Source of the DNA: JBDZUZ01 sp040255445 | GTDB taxonomy: Bacteria > Planctomycetota > Phycisphaerae > Phycisphaerales > UBA1924 | Assembly (NCBI GenBank): GCA_040255445.1 | Contig: JBDZUZ010000002.1 | Span: 1-64,000, forward strand | Length of the DNA: 64,000 nucleotides | Reading direction: 5' to 3' | Part shown: piece by piece, positions 34,509 through 44,215 of the stretch | Layout: each line of letters starts with the position of its first letter | Position numbering within the stretch: the first letter of the stretch is position 1 | Notes under the pieces: model-generated | What the model was told of the DNA's origin: nothing | Database searches by the model: none | What the model saw: only the letters and a program-made list of their open reading frames with translations | Program-made: the position numbers and the translations under genes

Positions 34509-34549
34509 CGGCGCCGCAATTCAAACGATCACAGGACGACTTCACGCCG

Positions 34550-35488
34550 ATGGCTCTCTTCAAATCAATCCTGGGCAAGGTCAAGCAGGGGCTCGAGAAG
34601 ACCCGCCAGTCGTTCATGACCGGTGTGCACGGGCTCCGCTCGCTGCTGACCGGGCGGAAGCTCGATGAGGAACTGATCCGCCAACTCGAAACGCGGCTGT
34701 TGCAGGCCGATGTGGGCGTGAAGACGACCCGGCGACTGATCGAGCGGATCCGCGAAGACTTCCGCGCCGGCAAGCTCGAGACAGGCGATCAGGTTCTCGA
34801 CTACATGAAGTCGGAGCTCAAGGCGATGTGGCCCGAGGCCGATCGCCGCCTGCGGCTTGCTCCGTCGGGCGAGGGGTCGACGGTGATCCTCGTCACCGGC
34901 GTGAACGGGGTTGGGAAGACGACCTCGATCGCCAAGCTCTGTGCAGCGCTGCGGGCCGACGGGAAGTCCGTGCTGCTGGGAGCCTGCGATACGTTCCGCG
35001 CCGGGGCGGTGCGGCAGCTCGAGATCTGGTCGGAGCGGCTGGGTGTCGAGGTCGTCAAGGGGCAGCAGGGGGGTGATCCCGCCGCGGTCGCGTTCGACGC
35101 CTGCATCGCGGCGAAGGCACGGGGCGTCGATGTGCTCATCCTCGACACCGCCGGCCGCCTGCACACGCAGGACCCGCTGATGCGTCAGCTCACCAAGCTG
35201 CGGAACGTGGTCGCCAAGCAGATCCCGGGAGCCCCGCACGAGGTGCTTCTGGTGCTCGATGCCACCAGCGGCCAGAACGCGATGCGTCAGGCCGAAGAGT
35301 TCGGCAAGGCCGCGGGCGTGACGGGGATCTTTCTCTCCAAGCTCGATGGGACCGCGAAGGGCGGCATCGTGATCGCGATCCGCGAGATCACCGAGATACC
35401 GGTGAAGTTCGTCGGTGTGGGGGAGACACCCGAGGACGTCCAGCCCTTCGATCCCTCGACCTTCGTGGATGCGCTGTTCGCAGTGTAA
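34550..35488 (+). CDS. ftsY: Signal recognition particle receptor FtsY
   Basis: This 312-residue GTPase docks SRP-ribosome complexes at the membrane. The N and G domains are complete: 'VTGVNGVGKTTSIAKL', 'DTFRAGAVRQLEIW', 'ILDTAGRLHTQ' and 'SKLDGTAKGG'. It lacks the long acidic A domain of E. coli FtsY and starts almost directly with the N domain, as in many bacteria. Its end lies 4 nt from the convergent histidine kinase. Confidence 0.96.
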   Translation: MALFKSILGKVKQGLEKTRQSFMTGVHGLRSLLTGRKLDEELIRQLETRLLQADVGVKTTRRLIERIREDFRAGKLETGDQVLDYMKSELKAMWPEADRRLRLAPSGEGSTVILVTGVNGVGKTTSIAKLCAALRADGKSVLLGACDTFRAGAVRQLEIWSERLGVEVVKGQQGGDPAAVAFDACIAAKARGVDVLILDTAGRLHTQDPLMRQLTKLRNVVAKQIPGAPHEVLLVLDATSGQNAMRQAEEFGKAAGVTGIFLSKLDGTAKGGIVIAIREITEIPVKFVGVGETPEDVQPFDPSTFVDALFAV

Positions 35489-35492
35489 CCGC

Positions 35493-38033
35493 TCAGGTCG
35501 CCGCGGCGGGGCTCTTTCGGCGGAGTTCGCGGCGGATGCAGTCGACCAGCTCTTCGATCGAGTAAGGCTTGGCGATGAAGCGGACCCGCGGATCGCTGGT
35601 CAGGCTGTCGATCAATTCGCGGTCCGGAGCCCCGGTCGTGATGACGACCGGCAGTTTCGGGCGCCGCGCACGGATCTCGCGCAGCGTGTCGGCCCCGCTC
35701 AACCCCGGCATCGTGAGGTCGAGCAGCACAACGCCAAGCGAGTCGCCGTTCGCATCGATCAGGTCGATCGCGGCCGAGCCGTCCCGCGCGGAGATCACCT
35801 CTAGCCCCGCCAGCCGCAGCGCCTGCACGGCGAGATCGCGGACCAGCGGCTCATCGTCCACGACGAGAACAGTACCCGGAGAGGCTTCTGTCTCTGCTGC
35901 CTGGGGCGGCTCCGCATCAACGCTCGCCGCGCCGGCCCGAAGGTCGAGCGGGAAGAGAACGCGGATGCTGGTGCCGACATCCGGCGCTGAAGCGAGATGG
36001 ATCGCGCCGTGGTGCGATGCCACGATGCCAAGCACGGAAGCCATGCCCAGGCCGCGGCCCGCGAACTTGGTACTGTAGAAGGGGTCGAACATCCGCCGCT
36101 GTGTCTCTTCGGACATGCCGCAGCCGCGGTCGGCAACCTCGATGAAGACAAAGTCGCCCGGCGCGGCCCGCGTCGCCGGTACGCAGGTCTCGAGGCTCGC
36201 GGAATCGAGGCGGCACGCACCGACGCGGATACAGATCGGTGAGCTCGGGTCGGTCGATGCCTCGATCGCGTTGGTGACCAGGTTGAGCACGACCTGCCGC
36301 GCCTGCGTCGGATCGATCATCGTGACTACCGGCTTGTCGCCGATCACCTCGATCACGATCCGGGCGAGGTCATCGCCGCTCACGACCAGAGGCGTGTACT
36401 CGCGGACAAGCGCTCCGAGATCCGTCTTCTCGGGGCGGAGCGTGCCGCGGCCCGCGGTGGTCATCAACTGTCGGGTCAGATCGGCGGCGTGCTGGGCGGT
36501 CTGAACGATCTTGTGCGCGGCCTCGGTCGTCGCCGGCTCCCCGCCGCGGTTGATGATCATCCGCGCGTTGCCGATTACCGCGACGAGAAGGTTGTTGAAA
36601 TCGTGGGCCACGCCGCCCGCGATGACCCCGAGGCTCTCGAGCTTCTTCGACTGCTCATCCCGCGCTTCCATCGCGCGGCGCTGTTCCTCGGCCTCGACCA
36701 GCACGGTGATATCGGAGGCCACACCGCCGACACGGATGTTCGCGGCGGCCTGCTGCTCGAGCGGGAACAGCCGCTCGTGGATCCATCGCACCGAGCCATC
36801 ATCGCCGGCGACGCGGTAGGTCAGGTCTTGCGGCAGCGGTGTCGCCGCGTTGATAGGGCCGACCTTTGCGCGGTCGTCGGGATGGACCTGTGCGAGCCAT
36901 GTCGAGCGATCGCGAGGATCCGCCGCGCCGCGCCCGAAGACGCGTTCGAACGCGTCGCTGACAAACGCGACACGCCCGCTGGGGACATCGAGCACCCAGT
37001 ACACCGCATCGACGTGATCGGCCAGTTGCCGGAGGCGGCGTTCGCTTTCCCGGAGGGCCATCGCGGCGGCCTCACGCTCGGCGGACATGCTCGCCAGGAA
37101 TCCCGCCATCACCGCGGAGACACCGAGATAGACCCACAGCACGATCAGGCTGTCGTGGACGGACTCCATCCCGAACGGGCCCATCTTGGCGATAGTTCCC
37201 GCCGCGCTGCCGAAGGCGAGGACCCCGACCATCACCGCCGATCCGCGCGGCCCGAGCCGGATCGCGCCCACCGCGAGGACCGCGAGCGGGACGAACGCCA
37301 GCGAGAGCGAAAGCCGCTGCGTGTCCTCCGACGGCTTGTAGAACGTCAACCCGATGGCTACCACGAGCGCTGCGATCAGCACCACCCACTCCGCGGCGTG
37401 TACTTTGCCGCCCCGGCGCCACGGCCGCCCGACCCAGCAGATCAGCAGCGGCGTTCCGACGAGGAAGCCGATCAGATTGCCGACATACCAGACCTGCAGG
37501 ACATCCCAGAACGCCGCGCCCGGGATCCGGCCGCTGACCGCGAGTGAGCCGGCCCCCGCGACGGCGCTGATGATCGGCGCAACCGGTGATGCGATAAGCA
37601 GCAGCACCGCCGCATCGCGCACCCGGTCGAGGGAGAGCCGCATGCCGACGCGGCGGCAGATCCATTCCGCGATCACGGCTTCCGCCGCGTTCCCGCCGCC
37701 CACGACGAGCGCCGACCCGAGAAGGCCGGCGACCTTGAGCATGCCGGGGTCCTCCGGCCACCCGATCTGGCGGATGTTCACGATGGTCGCCGCTACGAAG
37801 ACCGCGGGCCAGAGGTGGCGACCAAAGAGCAGCAGCAGCGCGAGGGCCAGCGAGGTCGGGAGCCAGACCGGGGTCACCTGCGGCGAGAGCAGAGCGAACT
37901 CGAGGCCGCCGATCGCGACGACGACATACGCGCCGACGAACAGAGCGCCGATAAGCCACGCCTCCATGCCGGAGGCTGCAAATGGAGCGATTTGAAGCCT
38001 GGATTTCGCCGAGGCGCTGGAGCCTTTGTTCAT
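35493..38033 (-). CDS. MASE1 hybrid sensor histidine kinase with receiver domain
   Basis: This 846-residue protein starts at ATG 38033. The N-terminal MASE1 integral-membrane sensor region (about 25-310, eight or so helices) includes 'PQVTPVWLPTSLALALLLLF'. A PAS domain follows (about 335-460; 'VYWVLDVPSGRVAFVSDAF'), then HisKA with the phospho-His in 'GGVAHDFNNLLVAVIG'. HATPase_c has 'LNLVTNAIEA' and 'GRGLGMASVLGI'. A C-terminal receiver carries the Asp in 'VVLLDLTMPGLSG'. No separate response regulator is adjacent, so the output partner is unknown. A frame extension upstream is not conserved. Confidence 0.92.
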   Translation of the reverse strand: MNKGSSASAKSRLQIAPFAASGMEAWLIGALFVGAYVVVAIGGLEFALLSPQVTPVWLPTSLALALLLLFGRHLWPAVFVAATIVNIRQIGWPEDPGMLKVAGLLGSALVVGGGNAAEAVIAEWICRRVGMRLSLDRVRDAAVLLLIASPVAPIISAVAGAGSLAVSGRIPGAAFWDVLQVWYVGNLIGFLVGTPLLICWVGRPWRRGGKVHAAEWVVLIAALVVAIGLTFYKPSEDTQRLSLSLAFVPLAVLAVGAIRLGPRGSAVMVGVLAFGSAAGTIAKMGPFGMESVHDSLIVLWVYLGVSAVMAGFLASMSAEREAAAMALRESERRLRQLADHVDAVYWVLDVPSGRVAFVSDAFERVFGRGAADPRDRSTWLAQVHPDDRAKVGPINAATPLPQDLTYRVAGDDGSVRWIHERLFPLEQQAAANIRVGGVASDITVLVEAEEQRRAMEARDEQSKKLESLGVIAGGVAHDFNNLLVAVIGNARMIINRGGEPATTEAAHKIVQTAQHAADLTRQLMTTAGRGTLRPEKTDLGALVREYTPLVVSGDDLARIVIEVIGDKPVVTMIDPTQARQVVLNLVTNAIEASTDPSSPICIRVGACRLDSASLETCVPATRAAPGDFVFIEVADRGCGMSEETQRRMFDPFYSTKFAGRGLGMASVLGIVASHHGAIHLASAPDVGTSIRVLFPLDLRAGAASVDAEPPQAAETEASPGTVLVVDDEPLVRDLAVQALRLAGLEVISARDGSAAIDLIDANGDSLGVVLLDLTMPGLSGADTLREIRARRPKLPVVITTGAPDRELIDSLTSDPRVRFIAKPYSIEELVDCIRRELRRKSPAAAT

Positions 38034-38133
38034 GCGACCGCCGGAGGAGGGGAGAGCGGGGCGCAATGCACCGTGTCGCGGTGACCGGTCGCGTCGAGTA
38101 TACACGCCGACCGAAATTCGGTGCCCCCAAAGG

Positions 38134-38161
38134 AAAAGGGCCCGGCGCTCGGCCGGGCCCT
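38134..38161 (-). terminator. Rho-independent terminator of fusA
   Basis: On the minus strand, a 9-bp stem gggcccggc/gccgggccc with a 5-nt loop (stem 38138-38160, plus an A-T pair) is followed by TTTT and more pyrimidines. It begins about 28 nt past the fusA stop. This is a textbook intrinsic terminator. Confidence 0.88.
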
Positions 38162-38189
38162 CGTGAGGATCACGAATCTGGAAGAAGGC

Positions 38190-40313
38190 TTACTTCTTTC
38201 CGCCGCTCTGAGCCGCCATGATCTCGTCCTGGAGGTTCCGCGGCATGGGGCGGTACTCGAGGAACTCCATCGTGGAGCTGGCGCGGCCCTGGGACATGCC
38301 GCGGAGCGAGGTGGTGTAGCCGAACATCTCCGACAGCGGCACTTCGCAGGTCACGAGCTTGACGGGCTCGCGGTCTTCGGTGTCGATGATCATGCCGCGG
38401 CGGGAGGCGATATCGCCGGTGACGTTGCCGAGGAACTCCGAGGGCGTCGTCACGACGACCTTCATGATCGGCTCGAGGAGCACAGGGCCGGCCTTCTCGG
38501 CCGCCTCGAGGAGAGCCAGGCGACCGGCCTGCTCGAAGGCGACCTGCGAGGAGTCGACCGCGTGGAACGAGCCGTAGGTCAGCGTCGCCTTGACGTTGAT
38601 CAGCGGGTAGCCGAACTTCACGCCGCTGGTCGCTGTCTGGCGGATGCCGTACTCGACACTGGGGATGAATTCCTTGGGGATCACGCCGCCGACGATGCCG
38701 TTCTCGAAGGCGATGTTGTCGGAGAAGTCGAGCTCGTCCGCTTCGGCCTGGGCCGCGGTGTAGGGCTCGAGGGAGATCACACAGTCACCGAACTGACCGC
38801 GACCGCCGGTCTGCTTCTTGAACAGGCCGCGGACGTCGGTCACCTTGCGGGTGATCGCCTCGCGGTAGCTGACCTTGGGCTTGCCGACATTGACGTTGAT
38901 CTTCATGTCGCGGATGAGCTTGTTCCGGATGATCTCCAGGTGCAGCTCGCCCATGCCCGCGATGATCGTCTCGCCCGTCTCCTCGTTGTAGTTGGAGCGG
39001 AAGGAGGGGTCCTCGCGGCGGATGACCATGAGCGCCTCGGACAGCTTGCGCTTGTCGTCCTGCGTCTTGGGCTCGATGGACATCGAGATCACCGGCTCGG
39101 GGAAGTGCATCCGCTCGAGCATGATCGGGTCGTCCTGATCGCACAGCGTATCACCGGTGTACGAGTCCTTGATGCCGACGACGGCGACGATGTTGCCGGC
39201 GCTGGTCTGCTCGAGGTCGTTGCGGTGCTGGGCGTGCATCTCGTAGATGCGGCTGACGTTTTCCTTCTTGTTGTTGCCCGGGTTGATGAGGCGCGTGCCC
39301 TTGGCGAGCGTGCCCGAATAGACGCGCATGTAGGTCAGGTCGCCGTGCTTGTCGCTGACGACCTTGAAGACGAGCGCGGAGAAGGGGGCGTCCGGATCGT
39401 GCGGACGCTTGAGAGCCTTCTCCTTGTCCTGCGGGTCGGTGCCTTCGACCTCGGGGACCTCGTTGGGGCTGGGCAGGTACTCGACGACGGCGTCGAGCAG
39501 ACGCTGCACGCCGATGTTCCGCAGCGCAGCGCCGCAGAGGACCAGGTTGGCCTTCCGCTCGATCACGCCCTTGCGGAGCGCGGCTTTGAGCTCCTCGACC
39601 GTGGGCTGCTGGTCGTTGAGGTACTTCTCCATGAGGGCGTCGTCGAGCTCGGCGGCCTTCTCGACCATGTCACGGCGCCACTGATCCACCGTCTCCTTCA
39701 TGTCGGCGGGGATGTCCTTCTCGGTCACCTTCTCGCCCTTGTCGCCCTCGAAGAAGAAGGCGCGCATGGTGAGCAGGTCGATGATGCCCTGGAACTCGTT
39801 GCCCGAGCCGATGGGGTACTGGATCGCGATGGCGTTGGCGCCCAGGCGGGTCTTGATGGTCTTGAAGGAGAACTCGAAGCGGGCGCCGAGCTTGTCCATC
39901 TTGTTGATGAAGCACAGACGCGGCACCTTGTACCGGTCGGCCTGACGCCACACCGTCTCGGACTGCGCCTCGACGCCTTCCTTACCGTCGAACACCGCGA
40001 CCGCGCCGTCAAGGACGCGCAGCGACCGCTCGACTTCGATGGTGAAGTCGACGTGGCCGGGGGTATCGATCAGGTTGAGCTTGTACTCCTTGCCCTTGTG
40101 GATCCAGGGGCAGGTGGTGGCGGCCGACTGGATGGTGATGCCGCGCTCCTGCTCTTCCTGCAGGAAGTCCATCGTGGCGGTGCCCTCGTGCACCTCGCCC
40201 ATCTTGTAGTTCTTGCCGGTGTAGTAGAGGATGCGCTCGGACACCGTGGTCTTGCCCGCGTCGATGTGGGCGCAGATGCCGAAGTTGCGGATGTACGTGA
40301 GGTCTGCTGCCAT
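38190..40313 (-). CDS. fusA: Elongation factor G
   Basis: This 707-residue ribosomal translocase hydrolyses GTP during elongation. It has the G1 motif 'AHIDAGKTTVSERIL', the switch I region 'EQERGITIQSAATTC', 'DTPGHVDFTIEVERSL' and 'FINKMDKLGA'. Domains II to V follow at normal length and end 'EIMAAQSGGKK'. The switch I Gly-Ile-Thr sequence is typical of the canonical factor. It is monocistronic here, with its own terminator, and is not beside rpsL, rpsG or tuf. Confidence 0.96.
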   Translation of the reverse strand: MAADLTYIRNFGICAHIDAGKTTVSERILYYTGKNYKMGEVHEGTATMDFLQEEQERGITIQSAATTCPWIHKGKEYKLNLIDTPGHVDFTIEVERSLRVLDGAVAVFDGKEGVEAQSETVWRQADRYKVPRLCFINKMDKLGARFEFSFKTIKTRLGANAIAIQYPIGSGNEFQGIIDLLTMRAFFFEGDKGEKVTEKDIPADMKETVDQWRRDMVEKAAELDDALMEKYLNDQQPTVEELKAALRKGVIERKANLVLCGAALRNIGVQRLLDAVVEYLPSPNEVPEVEGTDPQDKEKALKRPHDPDAPFSALVFKVVSDKHGDLTYMRVYSGTLAKGTRLINPGNNKKENVSRIYEMHAQHRNDLEQTSAGNIVAVVGIKDSYTGDTLCDQDDPIMLERMHFPEPVISMSIEPKTQDDKRKLSEALMVIRREDPSFRSNYNEETGETIIAGMGELHLEIIRNKLIRDMKINVNVGKPKVSYREAITRKVTDVRGLFKKQTGGRGQFGDCVISLEPYTAAQAEADELDFSDNIAFENGIVGGVIPKEFIPSVEYGIRQTATSGVKFGYPLINVKATLTYGSFHAVDSSQVAFEQAGRLALLEAAEKAGPVLLEPIMKVVVTTPSEFLGNVTGDIASRRGMIIDTEDREPVKLVTCEVPLSEMFGYTTSLRGMSQGRASSTMEFLEYRPMPRNLQDEIMAAQSGGKK

Positions 40314-40728
40314 GTCTGAAATCGCCTTTCGAACCGCCGGGCCCGCCGAGCACGGCGGTGTCCCTGTCTGCTTCCGGGCCGATCGGGAGGTTCCATCCCC
40401 GCCGGCCCGCCCGGCGCAAAGGCCGGGATCGGGTTGTCGACTGTGAACCGGCCGATTCGGCCGGTGGAGTACGCGTGTGCGTGCGATGCCGGGCCCGCCG
40501 TGCGGCGGGAACTGTCAGCCCTCGGGGATCTCTTCGTCCTCGTCCATGGGTCTGCCGGCTCTGTCCGCCGCGGAACGCGACGGGCCCCGGAACAGTCGGC
40601 ACGGGTACCTCGCGACCCGGGGCCGCGCGGCGTAACCGCCTTCTGCTGGGGAGGAAAATGTTAACCACACCGGGGTGCGAATCAAGACCCGCGGCGGTGC
40701 TCCCCGGACGTCGTTACCTCACGGATTA
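40314..40728. other. Intergenic leader upstream of fusA
   Basis: These 415 bp lie between the start of fusA and the end of the O-antigen-ligase-like gene, both on the minus strand. The sequence is very GC-rich, with several imperfect inverted repeats ('gaaccggccgattcggccggt' around 40444) and an AT-richer patch near 40650-40670 that may hold the fusA promoter. I find no gene, tRNA or known riboswitch. A 10-codon acidic reading frame at 40515-40547 (minus) is not supported. Confidence 0.6.
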
Positions 40729-43077
40729 TCAAGGGTTTGTAAACGCCCGCATCTCCCGCTGCTGGCGGTCGTTGAGGCCTACGAGGGGGTCGAGCCGGGT
40801 GAGCTCCTGGAGCTCGAGGGCCCGGGTCGCCCACCTGGCCGCCTCTGCCGGGCGGCCGGCCTGGGCGTGCAGCCGCGCCAGCTCAACCGGGTACAGGACC
40901 GAGTACGGGCCGGCCGCGGCCGCCCGCTCGTAGGCGTCGATAGCCCCCGCCAAGTGCTGGGCGACCCCATCGACCGACATGATGGTTCGGTGCAGCGTGC
41001 CGACCCACCCCCAGCCGCTCGAACCACCCCCGGCCTGTGCGGCCTGGGTCGCGATCTCGACCGCGCGGGCGGCAAGCTCATCGCGGCGGGCGGGATCGCC
41101 GGCGGCGAACGCCAGATCCAGGTACAGGCGGCTGAGGGCGCGAGCGGTGGGTCCGTGGACCGGGAATCGGTCTGCCGCCGCCTCGAGCCCGGGTCTTGCC
41201 GCCTCGACCCCTCGGGCGCGAAGGTCGGCGATCGCTCGTTCCAGCTCCACGGGGGTGGGGGAGATGCGTCGGCCAAGCTGCGCCGACAGAGCTTCGGCGA
41301 ACTCGCGGCCCTCGGGTCCGGACCATCGGCCGCTGGTCGCCAGCACACCCGCCCGCTGCGACGCGGCAGCGACGGGTGCGGCCTCCGCCGCGGCCGCCCG
41401 CAGTGATCGCTCCCATCCGAGCACCCCGGGAAGGGCGAGCAGCACGAGAACGAGGGCGCCCGACGGAGCAATCCACGCCACCGAGCGGCGGAGGAGCGTC
41501 GTGCCGCGGCCGATCCAGACTCCCGAAGCCGCCACGGCCAGCCACGCCGCCCACGTCAGGGCCGAGGTCACGCTGGCGGGCGTCATCTCGATCTGGGCAT
41601 GCGCCAGGAGGACGAGGCCGCCGGCTCCGAGCGCGGCCGACAGGATCCCGATCGGGATGTCACGTCGACCCACAGCGACCGCCGCGAGCACCCACACCAG
41701 CAGCCCGACGACGCGGACGAGCGATGCCTCGGGGGTTGCCAGCGCGATCTCAGTGGCCGCCGCGGCAGCGGTTCCGAGCGCGGTGATCAGGAAGACCGCG
41801 CGGATGATGTCGCGGGATGCGGTCGGGGCGTCGACGTGTGCGGGCGCGGCGTTGTCGGCGGTGAGCATGGCGCGTGCGGCGAACGACGCCGCGGCGATCG
41901 CAAGCCCGACCCAGGCAACCCCGAAGATGCCGAACGCCGCGATCCAGTCGAACGCCATGCTGTGCGGGCTGGAAACATCCTCGGGCGAGATCGGCGGTTT
42001 GAGGATCTGATACGCCTCTTTGAAGCCGGCGGGCCCGACGCCGATCAGGGGCTCCATCGCGATCGTTCTGGATGCGCCGACGATGTAGAACCAGCGGAAG
42101 AGCAGGCTCAGGTTCGCCTTGGCCTCCGGGAGCAACGCCATCAGGGCGACGCCCATGAGCGGCAGCAGCACGGCCGCGGCGACGATCACGGCGGCCGCCT
42201 TGCCGGCGCCGACCGCCTTCAGTCGCCGCGCCGCGATCGCAAGAATCACGAGCCCGAGACCCAGGCCAGCCGCGGCGATCGCGCCCTTGCTGCCGGTCAG
42301 GAGGAGCCCCGCGATGCCACCGACGGCGAGCACGCCGGCGAGCAGGAGCGTGGGCCTCGGCAGCGGCGTGTTTCTTGTCCGCGCGAAGGCGAGCAGCCCG
42401 GCGCCGCTCACCGCCGCGGCGGCCATGAACGACGCGTAGACGTTGCTCAGGCCGAACCATCCGGTCGCCTCGGCGTTGAGCAGTCGGCGCTCGTAGGCCC
42501 GGGCCATCGCAGAGTCGGGCGACCAGCCGTTGGCGGCGAGGATCGCATCGCGATTCTGGCGGTACATCGCGACCGTCTCGGGGTGATCGATGTAGTTCTG
42601 AACGAGGCCTTTTGCGGCGAGCACACCGACGGATCCGAGCAGGACCGCCGCGGCGATCCGCCATCGCTGCTCATCGCGGCACGCGGCCCACACGGCGACC
42701 GCGCCGACGATCGCCGCCAGCCAGGCGCTCGCGATCACGGTGTCGTCGAGCGTGTTGCTGTCGCGGGAGAGAGCGTGGAACAGCGCGGGCGCCACTCCGA
42801 CCGCGGCGACCGCGCTGGCAATGACGATGCTCCGGCCCCGCCCGGCCGCGGATGCGAGCACGAGCCATGCGCCGATGAGAACGGCGGCATCGAGCAGCAT
42901 CGAGAGCGCGGGGGTCAGGCCCACGATCGGCGCCGCCGAGGTGAACGGATCGCCGCTCCACGCCGGCATCGGATCGAAGGTCGCGGTCATGCGGACAACA
43001 ACGCCCACGAGGACCACGCCGAACCCGAGGTCGGCGAGGCGGCTGCGGGACGATGGAGGGAGGGCGGCATCGGTCAT
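40729..43077 (-). CDS. O-antigen-ligase-like membrane protein with TPR-like tail
   Basis: This 782-residue protein has about twelve or more membrane segments in its first 570 residues. The Wzy_C/WaaL-type core is recognisable: 'NVYASFMAAAAVSGAGLLAF', 'LLLTGSKGAIAAAGLGLGL', and 'GPAGFKEAYQIL' with 'SPHSMAFDWIAAFGIFGV'. The last 180 residues are soluble and TPR-like ('ALSRLYLDLAFAAGDPARRD', 'DAYERAAAAGPYSVLYPVEL'). Ligases of this family join polysaccharide to lipid A or protein acceptors. Its ATG overlaps the wecA-like stop by 4 nt, supporting a shared glycan pathway. Ligase and polymerase cannot be separated from sequence alone. Confidence 0.84.
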   Translation of the reverse strand: MTDAALPPSSRSRLADLGFGVVLVGVVVRMTATFDPMPAWSGDPFTSAAPIVGLTPALSMLLDAAVLIGAWLVLASAAGRGRSIVIASAVAAVGVAPALFHALSRDSNTLDDTVIASAWLAAIVGAVAVWAACRDEQRWRIAAAVLLGSVGVLAAKGLVQNYIDHPETVAMYRQNRDAILAANGWSPDSAMARAYERRLLNAEATGWFGLSNVYASFMAAAAVSGAGLLAFARTRNTPLPRPTLLLAGVLAVGGIAGLLLTGSKGAIAAAGLGLGLVILAIAARRLKAVGAGKAAAVIVAAAVLLPLMGVALMALLPEAKANLSLLFRWFYIVGASRTIAMEPLIGVGPAGFKEAYQILKPPISPEDVSSPHSMAFDWIAAFGIFGVAWVGLAIAAASFAARAMLTADNAAPAHVDAPTASRDIIRAVFLITALGTAAAAATEIALATPEASLVRVVGLLVWVLAAVAVGRRDIPIGILSAALGAGGLVLLAHAQIEMTPASVTSALTWAAWLAVAASGVWIGRGTTLLRRSVAWIAPSGALVLVLLALPGVLGWERSLRAAAAEAAPVAAASQRAGVLATSGRWSGPEGREFAEALSAQLGRRISPTPVELERAIADLRARGVEAARPGLEAAADRFPVHGPTARALSRLYLDLAFAAGDPARRDELAARAVEIATQAAQAGGGSSGWGWVGTLHRTIMSVDGVAQHLAGAIDAYERAAAAGPYSVLYPVELARLHAQAGRPAEAARWATRALELQELTRLDPLVGLNDRQQREMRAFTNP

Positions 43078-44204
43078 GGACCGAAGTCCGTTGTGCGGGT
43101 GGCGTTGTACTCAAAGAGCGCGAGCACCAGCAGCATCACGACCGTCTGGACGCCGGCGAGCAGCGCCTGCCAGGGCTCGAGCGTGCCGAGGAACACACCC
43201 GTCAGGCCCGTGATCGTGGTGAAGCCGTAGATCACGGCGACGGCGGACTGCTTGGTGAGCCCGAGCCGCACGAGGCGGTGCGACAGGTGGTTGAGGTCGC
43301 CAACAAAAGGCGATCGCCCCGCACGCAGGCGGATGATGACCACGCTCAGGAAGTCGTAGATCGGCACGGCCAGGACGATCAGCGGCATGAAGACGCCGTA
43401 CCACCCGCCGGCGAGCGCGTTGCCGGTTTCGGTGTCGTAGTAGGTGGTGCGGACGGTCAGGAACGCCAGCAGATAGCCCACCAGGATCGAACCGCCGTCA
43501 CCCATGAAGATGCTGGCGGGCGGGAAGTTGAAGACGAGGAACCCCAGCAGCGCGCCGATCAGCAGCGCGAGACACGCCGCGACGAACCACTGCTGCTGGA
43601 TCAACGCCGCGGCGAGGAAGCACGCCGAGGTAATCGCGCCGACACCGCCGCAGAGCCCGTCCATGTTGTCCATGAAGTTGAGCGCGTTGGTGACGACGAG
43701 AATCCACAACGCGGTCAGGATCGTCGAGAGCCAGGGCCCGCCAACATGTGGAGTCAGGAACTCGAAGAGGCGGGTCTCGGTCAGCACCGGGATCGCGAAG
43801 GCGGGGAGCGACATGAAGAGGAGCTTGATGAACGGCCCCAGCGGTCGGCGGTCATCGATCACGCCCAGTACGTGCAGCCAGGCCAGTGATGTCAGCAGGA
43901 TCACCGCGCTGCGGCTCTCCTCACGCACGCCCGCGGCGTATTCCTTGACGGCCGGGAACGTGCCGACGACCCAGGGCTCTGCGAACCAGATCAGCGCGAG
44001 GCCGGCCAGCATCGGCATCGCGACCGCGAAGAAGATGGCGATGCCGCCGGTGTTGGGGACGCGGCGGGGGGCCTGCTTGATCTGCCCGGAGACGCCGGGC
44101 GAATCGAGCGCGGACAGGCGCACGCCCACCTGCCTGACGAGCCAGGTCAGGGGCAGCGAGATCGCGGCGGCCACGCCGATCAGTGAGAGACAGAGCCAGA
44201 GCAT
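43074..44204 (-). CDS. Undecaprenyl-phosphate sugar-1-phosphate transferase (WecA/TagO type)
   Basis: This 376-residue membrane enzyme of glycosyltransferase family 4 transfers a sugar-1-phosphate, most often GlcNAc-1-P, to undecaprenyl phosphate. Motifs are 'DSPGVSGQIKQAPRRVPNTG', 'NALNFMDNMDGLCGG' (the Mg-binding Asp cluster), 'FLVFNFPPASIFMGDGG', and 'LNHLSHRLVRLGL', the His-rich substrate loop. Ten or so membrane segments are visible. It is coupled to the downstream O-antigen-ligase-like gene, so both likely build the same surface glycan. Confidence 0.92.
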   Translation of the reverse strand: MLWLCLSLIGVAAAISLPLTWLVRQVGVRLSALDSPGVSGQIKQAPRRVPNTGGIAIFFAVAMPMLAGLALIWFAEPWVVGTFPAVKEYAAGVREESRSAVILLTSLAWLHVLGVIDDRRPLGPFIKLLFMSLPAFAIPVLTETRLFEFLTPHVGGPWLSTILTALWILVVTNALNFMDNMDGLCGGVGAITSACFLAAALIQQQWFVAACLALLIGALLGFLVFNFPPASIFMGDGGSILVGYLLAFLTVRTTYYDTETGNALAGGWYGVFMPLIVLAVPIYDFLSVVIIRLRAGRSPFVGDLNHLSHRLVRLGLTKQSAVAVIYGFTTITGLTGVFLGTLEPWQALLAGVQTVVMLLVLALFEYNATRTTDFGP

Positions 44205-44215
44205 GGGCGGTGAGT

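Noticed and set aside
38121..40319. Plus-strand frame of 732 codons opposite fusA
   Set aside because: Shadow of elongation factor G.
40515..40547. 10-codon acidic mini-frame in the fusA leader (minus)
   Set aside because: No RBS could be identified and no repeat of codons that would suggest attenuation; too short to support.
41599..43230. Plus-strand frame of 543 codons opposite the O-antigen-ligase-like gene
   Set aside because: Very Arg/Asp/His-rich, no domain; the minus strand encodes a convincing membrane protein.
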